Of a stretch of 64,000 nt of DNA, positions 27,444-37,008 are shown one piece after another. The notes beneath the pieces were generated by a model. The model was not told where the DNA came from. It saw nothing but the letters and a program-made list of their open reading frames with translations, and searched no databases. The DNA is from Liberibacter brunswickensis (lineage in GTDB: Bacteria; Pseudomonadota; Alphaproteobacteria; Rhizobiales; Rhizobiaceae). The DNA is taken from positions 4,763 to 68,762 of the forward strand of contig NZ_JAAEJX010000009.1 in NCBI RefSeq assembly GCF_036858155.1, written 5' to 3'. How positions within the stretch are numbered: the first letter of the stretch is position 1; every line of letters begins with the position of its first letter. A program made the translations under genes and the position numbers.

Positions 27444-28784
27444 CTAACGGAAAAGAGATAAAATTCTTGATGTAGAACCGTTAATAATAGATAAAGCTTG
27501 AATTGCTAATTGTTGCTGTGTTTGCAATGCAGCAAGCCTACTTGACTCAACTGACATATCAGCATCAACCAAGCGACCTATACCTTTTTGAATAGAATCA
27601 CCCATAAATTTTATAAAATCTTCTTGCAAATGAATACGTGAACTAATAGACCCTATTTTACCTGCTGCAGAAGTAACAGATTGTAATTTGCTATCAACAA
27701 ATGAAAGCATTTCTTGTATAGCGTTAGTTTCATTATGTACATCATCATTTGCACTCTTAGTAATATCCAATGTTACTATAGAATAATTCGTACTTATTTC
27801 TTCAGGTACTGATCTTGAATCGATAACAGTTGATTGTGTATCAACATAGTATTGTTTATTATTTAATTTTCTTGCAACAATACCTTTATATTTTACACCA
27901 TCAATATCAATATTATCATCAGTAGTAGCAAGTACCCATTTATTAGTATTTTCTAAGCGAAGATATACTTTTTGTGTGCTAGAATCAGGTGTTGCTGTCC
28001 CTCCAGTTCCATTTCCAGAAGAGGTTCCTGTATTAGGGTTATCTGCTAAAACTGCAATACCAGCTTCTTGGTTAAAAACAGCACCTGCAGCTTTTAACCA
28101 ATACGCATCAGTATTTACAATTTTAACTTTTTTATTAACTAATTTACCGTTTAAATTATGTATCTTTAAAGATACATCTTCTAATTGTGGTTTATTAATC
28201 TTGATCTTATTATTACTATCAAGAAGACCATGATGTTCTTCATTATTTGAAGAATCAAATAATATAGTATTCTTATCAAGAGAATAATCTATAGTTGTCA
28301 CATTAACTGTACCATCATCATGACGAATAAAGGAACTAATAACACTTTTAGAAATAGAAGAAGACTCAGATTCTAATGACGATCTCAACCAATTCTCACC
28401 ATTAAAAGAAGCTCCTTTTGCAATATCTTTCAATTGTTCCTGTAACTGCTCAATATCAGATTGCAAAGAACTTGAATCTGTACCACGCTCAATCGCTGCA
28501 ACTAATTTTTCTTTTATACTAGAAATAACTTTAATAGCTTCATTAATCCCAGCCTTAGCAATATCTACTTTGGAAGATCCAAGTCCTATAGCATCAGATA
28601 CTGCAGAAAGAGCTGCATTATCTGATTTCATTATTTGTGCAATCGACCAATAAGCTGCATTATGAGAAGCATCAGCAACACGCATTCCTGAAGAAACGCG
28701 ATCTTGTGTTACTTCCAAATTATAATTAACATCCCGCAATTTTTGTGAGGCAGACATTGCAGGAAGATTAGTTAGAATAGTCAT
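27444..28784 (-). CDS. fla: flagellin
   Basis: Filament subunit, secreted by the flagellar type III system. It has 446 residues: conserved N-terminal D0/D1 coiled coil (1-150), a variable central domain that includes the Gly/Thr/Ser-rich linker TSSGNGTGGTATPDSST (about 255-271), and a conserved C-terminal helix ending LSIINGSTSRILSLFR. Residues 28-49 correspond to the flg22 epitope region known as a plant immune elicitor and diverge from the canonical form. It is the only flagellin here, where rhizobia usually have several in a row. Ribosome binding site AAGGAC precedes the ATG. Confidence 0.96.
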   Translation of the reverse strand: MTILTNLPAMSASQKLRDVNYNLEVTQDRVSSGMRVADASHNAAYWSIAQIMKSDNAALSAVSDAIGLGSSKVDIAKAGINEAIKVISSIKEKLVAAIERGTDSSSLQSDIEQLQEQLKDIAKGASFNGENWLRSSLESESSSISKSVISSFIRHDDGTVNVTTIDYSLDKNTILFDSSNNEEHHGLLDSNNKIKINKPQLEDVSLKIHNLNGKLVNKKVKIVNTDAYWLKAAGAVFNQEAGIAVLADNPNTGTSSGNGTGGTATPDSSTQKVYLRLENTNKWVLATTDDNIDIDGVKYKGIVARKLNNKQYYVDTQSTVIDSRSVPEEISTNYSIVTLDITKSANDDVHNETNAIQEMLSFVDSKLQSVTSAAGKIGSISSRIHLQEDFIKFMGDSIQKGIGRLVDADMSVESSRLAALQTQQQLAIQALSIINGSTSRILSLFR

Positions 28785-28831
28785 TATTTACTTGTCCTTA
28801 AAAAATTAAAATGACACTAAAAAATAAAACA

Positions 28832-28872
28832 TACCGGGCTACCGGCGGTAACGGTCTGGCATCATGCCAACA
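28832..28872 (-). promoter_or_regulatory. GC-rich structured leader of flagellin mRNA
   Basis: In an otherwise very AT-rich spacer, the stretch 28832-28872 is GC-rich and, read on the minus strand, holds two consecutive potential hairpins: TGGCA-TGA-TGCCA, and ACCG...CCGGT/CCCGGT pairings. It would sit 48-88 bases before the flagellin ATG, in the 5' leader. FlbT, encoded in the same locus, acts on flagellin leaders in other alphaproteobacteria, so this is a candidate target. The remaining spacer to 29309 shows no gene. Confidence 0.5.
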
Positions 28873-29309
28873 CATATTTTATGTTCCGTTGTGCATACTT
28901 CTTCTTAAAGTAGTAATATAAGCTTGCCTCATCCTTACTTTTTTATTTTAAGATAAAATATTTTAAATATAAAAATATAGTCGTTAAAATTAAAAATTAA
29001 GTCATCAAATAATAATAATTATTTAATATATCTAATATAAAGAATGCGATTTATATAAAAGCATAATTCATTTTATGATTATTGGCACAAAGTCAATTAT
29101 AACTGTATATACTTGTGATTAATGATATCTATACTGATAAATTACAAATAACGAATAAAAAAATATCAAAATATTTATGAAGTAATGAGCAACATAACAT
29201 ATTCTGAAATAAATACATAAATCATTTATATGAATAGGATTACAGTAATTCTCAACATGGCGTACAGAAAGTTACTAATCACAATATTTTTTATTAAAAA
29301 ATACCAAAA

Positions 29310-29385
29310 TGGTGGGCCCGGAGGGATTCGAACCCCCAACCGAACGGTTATGAGCCGTTAGCTCTAACCCTTGAGCTACGGGCCC
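29310..29385 (-). tRNA. tRNA with CAU anticodon (Ile2 or elongator Met)
   Basis: A complete 76-nt cloverleaf with encoded CCA: acceptor GGGCCCG/CGGGCCC, D-arm TAGCTCAAGGGTTAGAGC, anticodon stem AACGG/CCGTT with loop CTCATAA, and T-arm with GGTTCGAATCC. It lacks the three G-C pairs in the anticodon stem of an initiator. The acceptor type resembles tRNA-Ile(CAU), whose C34 is converted to lysidine by TilS (encoded at 43.6-44.9 kb), but elongator tRNA-Met cannot be excluded. Confidence 0.93.
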
Positions 29386-29778
29386 AAGAATAATATTCTT
29401 GCATTTATTATTAGATCAATACTTTTTTAGTAACTTGTTTCTCATTCAAGAGCAATACCTGAATCATATTTTTCTATAATATTTTTAATACTTAATTTTG
29501 ATAAAAAATATTCTATAACGTTATACTTTTACAATCCAACTAAATCAATATTAGCAATATCAATAATTTTAAATACCACGCATTATTAATTAATATAAAT
29601 ATATTTTATCTACAACAATTAATTTAACTATTTATTCATTTTGAATATTACACAATTGTTTAATAAGATATTAAAAAACTTAATAAAAATAAAAAAACAA
29701 TAGTATAATCAAGAATAAAATTTTGTATATGGGGAAATTTCCATAGAAATTAAATCTTTTAAAGATATGCAAGAATAA
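29386..29778. other. intergenic gap, no gene seen
   Basis: 393 bases of AT-rich DNA between the CAU tRNA and mltG. It must contain the tRNA promoter near its left end and the 3' end of the fab/mltG transcript; no hairpin, conserved frame or repeat stood out. Confidence 0.6.
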
Positions 29779-30807
29779 TTAATTCTTAGAACATAAAGAT
29801 AGTTTACGCCACTTCTGTACATGAATATTATGATCTTTAAAATTTGTAGAAAAAGTATGCTTACCTTTACCACTACTGACAAAATAGAAATCTTCAGTAT
29901 GTAGTGGCTTGGCAACTGCTTCTAAAGATAATCGACTCGGGTTAGAAATAGCCGTTGGAGGCAATCCATTCATAAGATAACTATTGTAAAGTGTTTTTTT
30001 AGAGAAATTAGACTGAATATTTTTTTTATCTATCAAATCATAATCACCTTCTACAATACCATAAATAACTGTTGCATCAGATTGAAGTCTAATAGATTTT
30101 GAGAGACGATTTATAAAAACAGAAGCAACATGAGCACGTTCATCATCATTAGATGTCTCTTTTTCAACAATAGAAGCAAGAATAACAAAATCTTCTTTAC
30201 TTTTTATTGGGTGATTTTCATCTCTAATATTCCATGCATAATCCACTATTTTTTTTTGTTCTGTCGTAGCTTGGTCTAAAATTTCAGATCGACTTGTACC
30301 CAAAGGAAACTTATAAGTATTTGGACTTAACGTACCCTCAAGAGGCAATTCTGATGGTAATTCACCTACAAGAAAAGCATCATTTCTTAACTTTTTAAAA
30401 ATTTGTTTTACTGTAAATCCTTCTGGGAAAGAAATTGAATGCATCAAAACTTTCCCATACATAACCTTTTCAGCAATTTTAAGCATAGAAGAACCTTTTT
30501 CTATCTCATATTCTCCTGCTTTAATTCCTTGAGATCCAAAATATAACTGAGTTAAATAACGAAATATATATGGTTCAACTATTGCTCCAGAATTGAATAA
30601 TTTTTTTGAAAACTCTTTTAATGACGTACCGCTGGGTATCAAAAGGACTATATTCTCTTTAAGAGGACCGTGTGCATTATAAATTCTTTTTAGATAAACA
30701 TAATAAGTTCCAATGATAAACATCAAAAAGACTAGAAAAGGAACGATCAATTTTAACAAAAATGCTCTATTAAATCTAATCACTTTCAAGGGGATAAACT
30801 TTCTCAA
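29779..30807 (-). CDS. mltG: endolytic transglycosylase MltG (YceG)
   Basis: MltG cleaves nascent glycan strands to end peptidoglycan polymerisation. The 342-residue protein has one N-terminal transmembrane helix (about 17-40), a LysM-like region (LIPSGTSLKEFSKKL) and the YceG domain with the catalytic-Glu motif ASIVEKETSNDDER and the end motif YLMNGLPPTAISNPS. It follows fabF by 63 bases, the usual arrangement in rhizobia. Confidence 0.94.
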   Translation of the reverse strand: MRKFIPLKVIRFNRAFLLKLIVPFLVFLMFIIGTYYVYLKRIYNAHGPLKENIVLLIPSGTSLKEFSKKLFNSGAIVEPYIFRYLTQLYFGSQGIKAGEYEIEKGSSMLKIAEKVMYGKVLMHSISFPEGFTVKQIFKKLRNDAFLVGELPSELPLEGTLSPNTYKFPLGTSRSEILDQATTEQKKIVDYAWNIRDENHPIKSKEDFVILASIVEKETSNDDERAHVASVFINRLSKSIRLQSDATVIYGIVEGDYDLIDKKNIQSNFSKKTLYNSYLMNGLPPTAISNPSRLSLEAVAKPLHTEDFYFVSSGKGKHTFSTNFKDHNIHVQKWRKLSLCSKN

Positions 30808-30870
30808 ACACCAATATATTAATATAACAAATTGAGTGCTATAAACATATTTATATAGAAAAACAAGTGA

Positions 30871-32145
30871 TCAAATATCACTATCCTGAAATTTTTTAAA
30901 CACTATAGAAACATTTGTTCCTCCAAAACCAAACGAATTAGACATAGCAATATTAATATTCTTTTTGATTGCCCTATGAGGGACTAAATCTATGAAAGTT
31001 TTTTTGGAAGGATTATCTAAATTAAGAGTTGCAGGAACAATACTATCACGAATCGCAAGATTACAAATAGCAGCCTCCACTGCACCTGAGGCTCCAAGCA
31101 AGTGACCCATAGCAGATTTAGTAGAAGACATAGAAACGTGACAACAGCTATCGCCCATCAATTTTTCGACAGCATTAAGTTCTATGACATCTGCCATAGT
31201 AGAAGTTCCATGAGCATTAATATAATCTATTTCACTAGGAAATAATTTAGCTCGAGAAATTGCAGATGACATGCAACGATATGCTCCATTACCATCCTCT
31301 GGTGGCATAGTAATATGAAAAGCATCTCCAGAAAGACCATATCCAACTAATTCAGAATATATTTTAGCACCACGAGCCTTGGCATGCTCAAGATCTTCTA
31401 GAACCAAAGCTCCTGCCCCTTCTCCCATAACAAAACCATCTCTATCTCTATCAAATGGCCTGGAAGCCTTTTTAGGATCATCATTAAATTTAGTAGATAA
31501 AGCTCTACATGCAGCAAAACTAGCAATACCTAAACGACAAATAGAAGCTTCTGATCCGCCAGCAACCATAACATCCGCATCACCAAAAGCAATAAAACGA
31601 GACGCATCACCAATTGCATGAGCTCCACTAGAACAAGCAGTAGTCACAGCATGGTTTGGGCCTCTTAAATTATGACGAATAGAAATATTACCAGATAGAA
31701 GACTAATAATACTTCCAGGAACAGTAAAAGGAGAAATCCTACGAGGACCACTATCGCGAAGAACATTACTGCTTTCTACGATTCTATTAATACCTCCCAT
31801 ACCAGAACCAAAAACTATTCCAGTAGAATTACGATCTTTATCTGTTTTAGGAGACCATCCAGAATCGGCTAGTGCCATATCTGATGCAACCATTCCATAT
31901 AGAATGAACTTATCAATTTTACGAAGATCTGCAGGAGAAATCCAGTCTTCGTAATTAAAGGTTCCATTAGAACCATCTCCAGTTGGAATCAAACCCGCAA
32001 TCTTAGAAGACAATCCATCTAAATCAAAATTTTTATCTAGATGTCGAATGCCTGTCTCACCCGCGACAAGACGAGACCAACTAACATCAACCCCACATCC
32101 AAGTGGGGTAATCATTCCAAGTCCAGTTACGACTACACGCCTCAT
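30871..32145 (-). CDS. fabF: 3-oxoacyl-ACP synthase II (FabF)
   Basis: FabF elongates fatty acids with malonyl-ACP. At 424 residues it is full length and has the thiolase-fold catalytic triad in TACSSGAHA (Cys), INAHGTST (His) and MGHLLGASG (His), and the C-terminal SNSFGFGGTN. Order fabD-fabG-acpP-fabF-mltG is standard. A decayed partial copy of the N-terminal coding region lies in the spacer to acpP. Confidence 0.97.
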   Translation of the reverse strand: MRRVVVTGLGMITPLGCGVDVSWSRLVAGETGIRHLDKNFDLDGLSSKIAGLIPTGDGSNGTFNYEDWISPADLRKIDKFILYGMVASDMALADSGWSPKTDKDRNSTGIVFGSGMGGINRIVESSNVLRDSGPRRISPFTVPGSIISLLSGNISIRHNLRGPNHAVTTACSSGAHAIGDASRFIAFGDADVMVAGGSEASICRLGIASFAACRALSTKFNDDPKKASRPFDRDRDGFVMGEGAGALVLEDLEHAKARGAKIYSELVGYGLSGDAFHITMPPEDGNGAYRCMSSAISRAKLFPSEIDYINAHGTSTMADVIELNAVEKLMGDSCCHVSMSSTKSAMGHLLGASGAVEAAICNLAIRDSIVPATLNLDNPSKKTFIDLVPHRAIKKNINIAMSNSFGFGGTNVSIVFKKFQDSDI

Positions 32146-32208
32146 AAATCTATATTTTCCTTTTTAAAATATTGCTATCATAATCAGAAACATATAGAGG
32201 AACAATCT

Positions 32209-32385
32209 AGAATCGGCGAGTGCCACATCTTATGTAAACTTCCATATAAAATTAACTGATTAATTTTGCAAAGATCTGCAGGAGAAGATCCGCTTTTCAT
32301 ATCCAAAGATCCCATTAGAAACGTTTCCATCTAAAATAAAAACTATGATATTAGAAGATAATCCATCCAAATCAAACTTTTAATT
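32209..32385 (-). pseudogene. decayed duplicate of fabF N-terminal region
   Basis: The spacer between fabF and acpP aligns with fabF itself. AGAATCGGCGAGTGCCA... at about 32209 matches AGAATCGGCTAGTGCCA... at 31861, and shared strings such as AAGATCTGCAGGAGAA and AGATAATCCATC(C/T)AAATCAAA appear in the same order up to about 32385 (fabF 31860-32040). Insertions, deletions and substitutions break the frame. It covers roughly fabF codons 36-95 and looks like an old tandem duplication or a lost second KAS gene. Confidence 0.85.
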
Positions 32386-32596
32386 TACATATAAAATAAT
32401 TACTTTATCCGTACGTAATAACAAAGATAGAAAGTAATATTAGCCCTATATTTAAATCTATTTAACCATATACCTCATAGCTATATTTTATTTTTCAAAA
32501 CACTACTTTCTTAGTTAAGAGAATTATATAAAAAACGAGACAAACCAACCAGCGATACTAGACTGAGACAATTAATCTTAGTACAAAAGTCAATAC

Positions 32597-32851
32597 TTAA
32601 TTGTTTTTCTTTGAATTTTTTATAAAATCAATGGCACTACCAACAGTTAAAATATTCTTAGCACTATCTTCTGGAATCTCAATTGAAAATTTTTCTTCAA
32701 AACTCATTACGAGCTCAACAGTATCCAAAGAATCTGCACCTAGATCTTCAATAAAACGAGCACTTTCTTTTACTTGTTCCATTTCAACTCCGAGATGAGA
32801 TACAATAATCTCTTTTACAGCATTAGAAATATCTTCATTAGTATTTGACAT
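32597..32851 (-). CDS. acpP: acyl carrier protein
   Basis: AcpP carries growing acyl chains on a phosphopantetheine arm. The 84-residue acidic protein has the attachment serine in GADSLDTVELVM. It lies between fabG and fabF but is separated from both by 235 and 451 bases, so it may have its own promoter, as acpP often does. Length and motif are normal. Confidence 0.97.
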   Translation of the reverse strand: MSNTNEDISNAVKEIIVSHLGVEMEQVKESARFIEDLGADSLDTVELVMSFEEKFSIEIPEDSAKNILTVGSAIDFIKNSKKNN

Positions 32852-33086
32852 GATTAAATTATTCCTTATTTTTTTATTTAATAAATTTTACATGTAAAAA
32901 CCCTATCGGGCAATTATCATTCTTATATCCCAATACTACATACTAATGTCAACTAAAACGATGTTTTCATACAAGACAAAATCTTAGTAACATATAAGTA
33001 ATAAGAACTAGTTTTATAAGTTTAAAGCACTTCAGATATTGTATATGCAATAATCATTATTTTTTATCATGAAATACTTTTATTTC

Positions 33087-33830
33087 TTAAACCATTGCCA
33101 TACCACCATTTACATGAATAGTCTGACCAGTAACATACGATGACTCTATAGAAGAAAGATAAAGAACGGCAGAAGCAACATCATCAACATTTCCCATACG
33201 TTTCATAGGAATGGAAGATATTATCTTCTCCTGTTGATCTTCTGTTAAGTTAGCGGTCATATTACTTCCTATAAATCCAGGAGCAACACAATTAACCGTT
33301 ACATTACGCCTACCAGTTTCTTGTGCAAGCGCCTTAGTGAAACCTGTTAATCCAGATTTAGTAGTACAGTAATTCACTTGCCCAGCATTTCCTATAAATC
33401 CTACAACAGATGTAATATTAATTATGCGACCAAAACGATTTTTAATCATAGCAGGAATTAATTGACGTGTTAAAATAAATGCTGACGTTAAGTTAACAGA
33501 TAAAACGTCATCCCAATCCTTATAACTTGCACGCATAAATAGAGAATCTCTTACAATTCCCGCATTATTCACAAGAATATCAACATCCCCCATATCCTCG
33601 TTGACTTTTTTGGATAAATTTTCAACAGATGAACGATCTGAAAAATTAGCTGGGAAAAGGAAAAAACGATTAGTATCATCAAAATTATTAGCTACTTTCT
33701 CTAATTTTTCCAAAGACGTACCATGCAATCCAATAGAAGCCCCTTGCTGATATAAAATCTTAGCAACTGCAAGACCAATACTACCACTAGCACCTGTAAC
33801 TAATGCTTTCTTACCAGTTAAATCAAACAT
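33087..33830 (-). CDS. fabG: 3-oxoacyl-ACP reductase FabG
   Basis: FabG is the NADPH-dependent ketoreductase of fatty acid synthesis. The 247-residue SDR protein shows the cofactor loop TGASGSIG, NNAG, the catalytic Ser in NITSVVG, the YxxxK pair as YCTTK, and the family-typical APGFIGSNMT and VTGQTIHVNGGMAMV. fabD lies 12 bases upstream, so the two are probably cotranscribed. Confidence 0.97.
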   Translation of the reverse strand: MFDLTGKKALVTGASGSIGLAVAKILYQQGASIGLHGTSLEKLEKVANNFDDTNRFFLFPANFSDRSSVENLSKKVNEDMGDVDILVNNAGIVRDSLFMRASYKDWDDVLSVNLTSAFILTRQLIPAMIKNRFGRIINITSVVGFIGNAGQVNYCTTKSGLTGFTKALAQETGRRNVTVNCVAPGFIGSNMTANLTEDQQEKIISSIPMKRMGNVDDVASAVLYLSSIESSYVTGQTIHVNGGMAMV

Positions 33831-33842
33831 CTAAACAACACC

Positions 33843-34787
33843 CTAACCAATTATGGATCTAATAGCCGAATCTATATCCTCAACCTTACACACAGAAATA
33901 GCTGATATAGATTTATCAATACGCTTAGCAAGACCTGTTAATACTTTTCCAGAACCAACCTCATAAATATTCTTTGCACCATGTTTTACAAGAGACTGTA
34001 CAGTTTCTCTCCAACGTACTCTACCTGATACTTGTTCTACCAATAATCTAGAAATCTCATTAATATCAGAAACTGGACTCGCACATACATTTGGCAAGAC
34101 AGGAACTATTGGATCTTGTTTTTTTATACCATCCAACATCCATTTCATAACTTTAGAAACGGGACGCATTAAAGATGAATGAAAAGGAGCAGATACAGGC
34201 AAAACAACTGCACGCCTTGCGCCTTTATCAATACAAGCATCAACAGCCCATTTAATAGCATCTTTTATCCCAGAAATAACTATTTGACCCCCACCATTAT
34301 CATTCGCTACTTCGCATACACCAATCTCAGAAGCCTTAGCACAAATAGAATCTACAACACAATAATCCAAACCGATTATCGCTGCCATCCCTCCTAATCC
34401 TGGAGGAACAGTTTCCTGCATAGATTTTCCACGAGCTCTAACCAATCTAATAGTATCAGATAAAGAGAATGATCTTGCTGCACAAAGAGCCGTATACTCT
34501 CCTAAAGAATGCCCAGCAACATAACTTATATCTCTCTCAATAGACAATCCATTTTTTTCCATTACCCTAATAAAAGCCATAGAAACTGCTGTTAAAGCAG
34601 GTTGAGCATTACAAGTAGCAGTTAATTCTTCCTGAGGACCATACCACATCAAACTAGAAAGATTTTGACTTAAAGTACAATCAACCTCTTCAAATACGAG
34701 ACGAGATTCTGGGAAAGCTTCATAAAGATCGCGCCCCATTCCTATTACCTGACTACCTTGTCCTGGAAAAGTCAATACCGTAGACAT
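33843..34787 (-). CDS. fabD: malonyl-CoA:ACP transacylase FabD
   Basis: FabD loads malonate onto ACP. The 314-residue protein has the N-terminal TFPGQGSQ, the nucleophile in AGHSLGEYTAL, the QETVPPGLGGMAAIIG segment, and the C-terminal YEVGSGKVLTGL. It is the first gene of the fab operon. Confidence 0.97.
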   Translation of the reverse strand: MSTVLTFPGQGSQVIGMGRDLYEAFPESRLVFEEVDCTLSQNLSSLMWYGPQEELTATCNAQPALTAVSMAFIRVMEKNGLSIERDISYVAGHSLGEYTALCAARSFSLSDTIRLVRARGKSMQETVPPGLGGMAAIIGLDYCVVDSICAKASEIGVCEVANDNGGGQIVISGIKDAIKWAVDACIDKGARRAVVLPVSAPFHSSLMRPVSKVMKWMLDGIKKQDPIVPVLPNVCASPVSDINEISRLLVEQVSGRVRWRETVQSLVKHGAKNIYEVGSGKVLTGLAKRIDKSISAISVCKVEDIDSAIRSIIG

Positions 34788-35311
34788 ATGAGAATTATAT
34801 CACTCCTATATTTTTTGATGTTAAGTCCTATATTTTAAATAGAAAGTCAAGAAAAACGAATTATGCTTGCACGATTAGTACCGAACTATCCGATAATCTA
34901 ACCTATCAATAAATACTTTAAATTATGCTCTCCACAATATTTTTTTATTATCATCATTCTGGATTACAATTTATACGAAATAACATGATGGCTTTATTAA
35001 GTGCAAAATATGATACTATAAACACTATTTAAAATCATAATTTTCTCAGTTTATTTATTTGTAAATGATACCTGATTACCTATATATATGATATATTCAT
35101 ATAAGATAATAAAACAAATAAATCAATAAATTACCTATTTTAGATTGTATTTTATTGCGTCATGATTTGAAATGTTCAAATATTTATTTAGCAATCAAGA
35201 GAATAGCTTGCATTATAAGTAACACTCTAAATTGCTTGACCATTCATATAAAACAATGTTAATCGTCAATCATGAGTATAAAAGTTGTGTTTTAATTAGG
35301 GTTATATATAT
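34788..35311. other. intergenic gap between divergent fabD and metal transporter
   Basis: 524 bases of AT-rich DNA between divergent genes that must hold both promoters. A TTGACC at about 35238 is present, but the sequence 17 bases downstream (TTAATC) is a poor -10. I saw no clear Fur/Mur/Zur-type dyad and no decayed gene. Confidence 0.5.
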
Positions 35312-36214
35312 ATGATATTACGTTATTTTTTATGTTTTTTTGTATTATCCCTCGCGATAATTCCTGTGCCATCTTCTGCAGCACCAAGAAAAAAGGTAGT
35401 ACTATCAAGTTTTTCTGTCATCGGTGATATTACAAAGAATATTGCCAAAGATTTACTGCAATTAAATATTTTAGTTAAAGCTGGGAATGATTCCCATAGT
35501 TATCAAGTGACTCCTTCAGATGCAATTAAAATACAAAATGCAGATCTTATATTATTTAATGGTTTGCATCTTGAAGAGACTTTTATGAAATATTTTACTA
35601 ATTTGAAAGAGGGTTCTAAAATCGTTACGGTTACTGATGGAGTAGAACCTATTAATATATCAGAGGATCCAAATGCAGGTTATGGTGAACCAAATCCACA
35701 TGCTTGGATGTCTCTAACAAACGCTATGATATATATTGAAAATATTAGGAAAGCATTGACAGAACTAGATCCTGATCATGCTAAAGAATATAAGCGTAAC
35801 GCTACGGAATATGCAAATAAGTTAGAAAGAGAAATATTGCCTTTAAAATCTAAAATTGATAAAATTGATCCAGAAAAGCGTTGGTTTGTTACTAGCGAAG
35901 GATGTCTAGTGTATTTAGCAAAAGATTTTGGCTTTAAATCGCTATACCTATGGCCAATTAACTCTGATTCTGAAAGAAGTCCCTTGAAAATTCGCGATGT
36001 AATAAACAAGATGCGTCTTTATAAAATCAAGTATATATTCTCAGAAAGCACAAACTCTGATCAGCCTGCTAAACAAGTAGCTAATGATACAAATGCTTCT
36101 TATGGTGGAGTTCTATATGTAGACAGCCTTAGTAAGCCAAATGGTCCAGCACCTACTTATTTAGATTTACTTAAACTATCTCTTACAAAAATAACGGATA
36201 CCCTCTCCAAATGA
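35312..36214 (+). CDS. metal ABC transporter substrate-binding protein (SitA/ZnuA type)
   Basis: Periplasmic cluster A-I binding protein for Mn, Fe or Zn. The 300-residue protein has a signal peptide of about 23 residues, the first metal-ligand His in GNDSHSYQVTPSD, the second in NPHAWMS, and SitA-like signatures ITKNIAKDLL, TSEGCLVYLAKDFG, YLWPINSDSE and FSESTNSDQPAKQVA. The WPIN and FSES motifs favour the SitA/MntC side over classical ZnuA, which has a His-rich loop that is absent here. Its stop overlaps the ATPase gene (ATGA). The actual metal cannot be fixed from sequence; Liberibacter genomes usually annotate this operon as znuABC. Confidence 0.88.
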   Translation: MILRYFLCFFVLSLAIIPVPSSAAPRKKVVLSSFSVIGDITKNIAKDLLQLNILVKAGNDSHSYQVTPSDAIKIQNADLILFNGLHLEETFMKYFTNLKEGSKIVTVTDGVEPINISEDPNAGYGEPNPHAWMSLTNAMIYIENIRKALTELDPDHAKEYKRNATEYANKLEREILPLKSKIDKIDPEKRWFVTSEGCLVYLAKDFGFKSLYLWPINSDSERSPLKIRDVINKMRLYKIKYIFSESTNSDQPAKQVANDTNASYGGVLYVDSLSKPNGPAPTYLDLLKLSLTKITDTLSK

Positions 36215-36993
36215 AAATAGATTTTAATACCACTTCCATAGAATGTGGAATAAATTTAAAAAACATATCAGTAACATATCGTAATGGATATTGCGCTTTA
36301 AAAGATGTCAGTCTTTTTATACCTGACAATACAATAACTGCTTTAATTGGAATAAACGGAGCTGGTAAGTCTACTTTGTTTAAGTCTATCATGGGATTTG
36401 TCCCACTAGATAAGGGGTCTATATCGATATTTAACAAAACAGTAGAAAATGCATTAAAAGCAGATCTTATTTCCTATATACCTCAAATGGAATCTATAGA
36501 TTGGACTTTTCCTATTCTAGTAGAAGATGTTGTTATGATGGGTCGCTATAAACATATGAACTGGCTTCGAATTCCTTCAAATAATGACTATAATATAGTA
36601 ACAGAAGCATTAGATAACGTAGGAATGTCCTTTATGCGAAACAGGCAAATTGGTGAACTATCTATAGGGCAACAAAAACGAGTTTTTCTTGCTCGTGCGC
36701 TCGCTAAAAAAAGTAAGGTTATCATATTAGATGAACCTTTTGCAGCGATTGATTTTAAAACAGAAAGAGAACTTATTTCTCTCTTAAAATCATTACGCAA
36801 TGAGGATAGAATGATATTGATTTCTACGCATAATATTAATTCTATCCCTTCTTTTTGTGATAGAACTGTTTTTCTCAAAAATACGGTAATCTCATCTGGA
36901 TTAACCTCAGATATCTTTAATGAGGATAATATTGGAAAAACCTTTGGAACTGAATCGTATCATCAACAAGCATATTCTACTGTTTGCATATGA
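36211..36993 (+). CDS. metal ABC transporter ATP-binding protein (SitB/ZnuC type)
   Basis: ATPase of the importer. The 260-residue protein has Walker A GINGAGKST near residue 51, Q-loop YIPQMES, the ABC signature LSIGQQKR, Walker B VIILDEPF and the H-loop STHN. It overlaps the binding-protein gene by four bases and precedes the first permease by 15 bases. Confidence 0.95.
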   Translation: MKIDFNTTSIECGINLKNISVTYRNGYCALKDVSLFIPDNTITALIGINGAGKSTLFKSIMGFVPLDKGSISIFNKTVENALKADLISYIPQMESIDWTFPILVEDVVMMGRYKHMNWLRIPSNNDYNIVTEALDNVGMSFMRNRQIGELSIGQQKRVFLARALAKKSKVIILDEPFAAIDFKTERELISLLKSLRNEDRMILISTHNINSIPSFCDRTVFLKNTVISSGLTSDIFNEDNIGKTFGTESYHQQAYSTVCI

Positions 36994-37008
36994 GGATAGA
37001 TAATTAAA

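Noticed and set aside
35220..35300. Fur/Mur/Zur operator before the metal transporter
   Set aside because: No convincing dyad; only AT-rich sequence and one isolated TTGACC.
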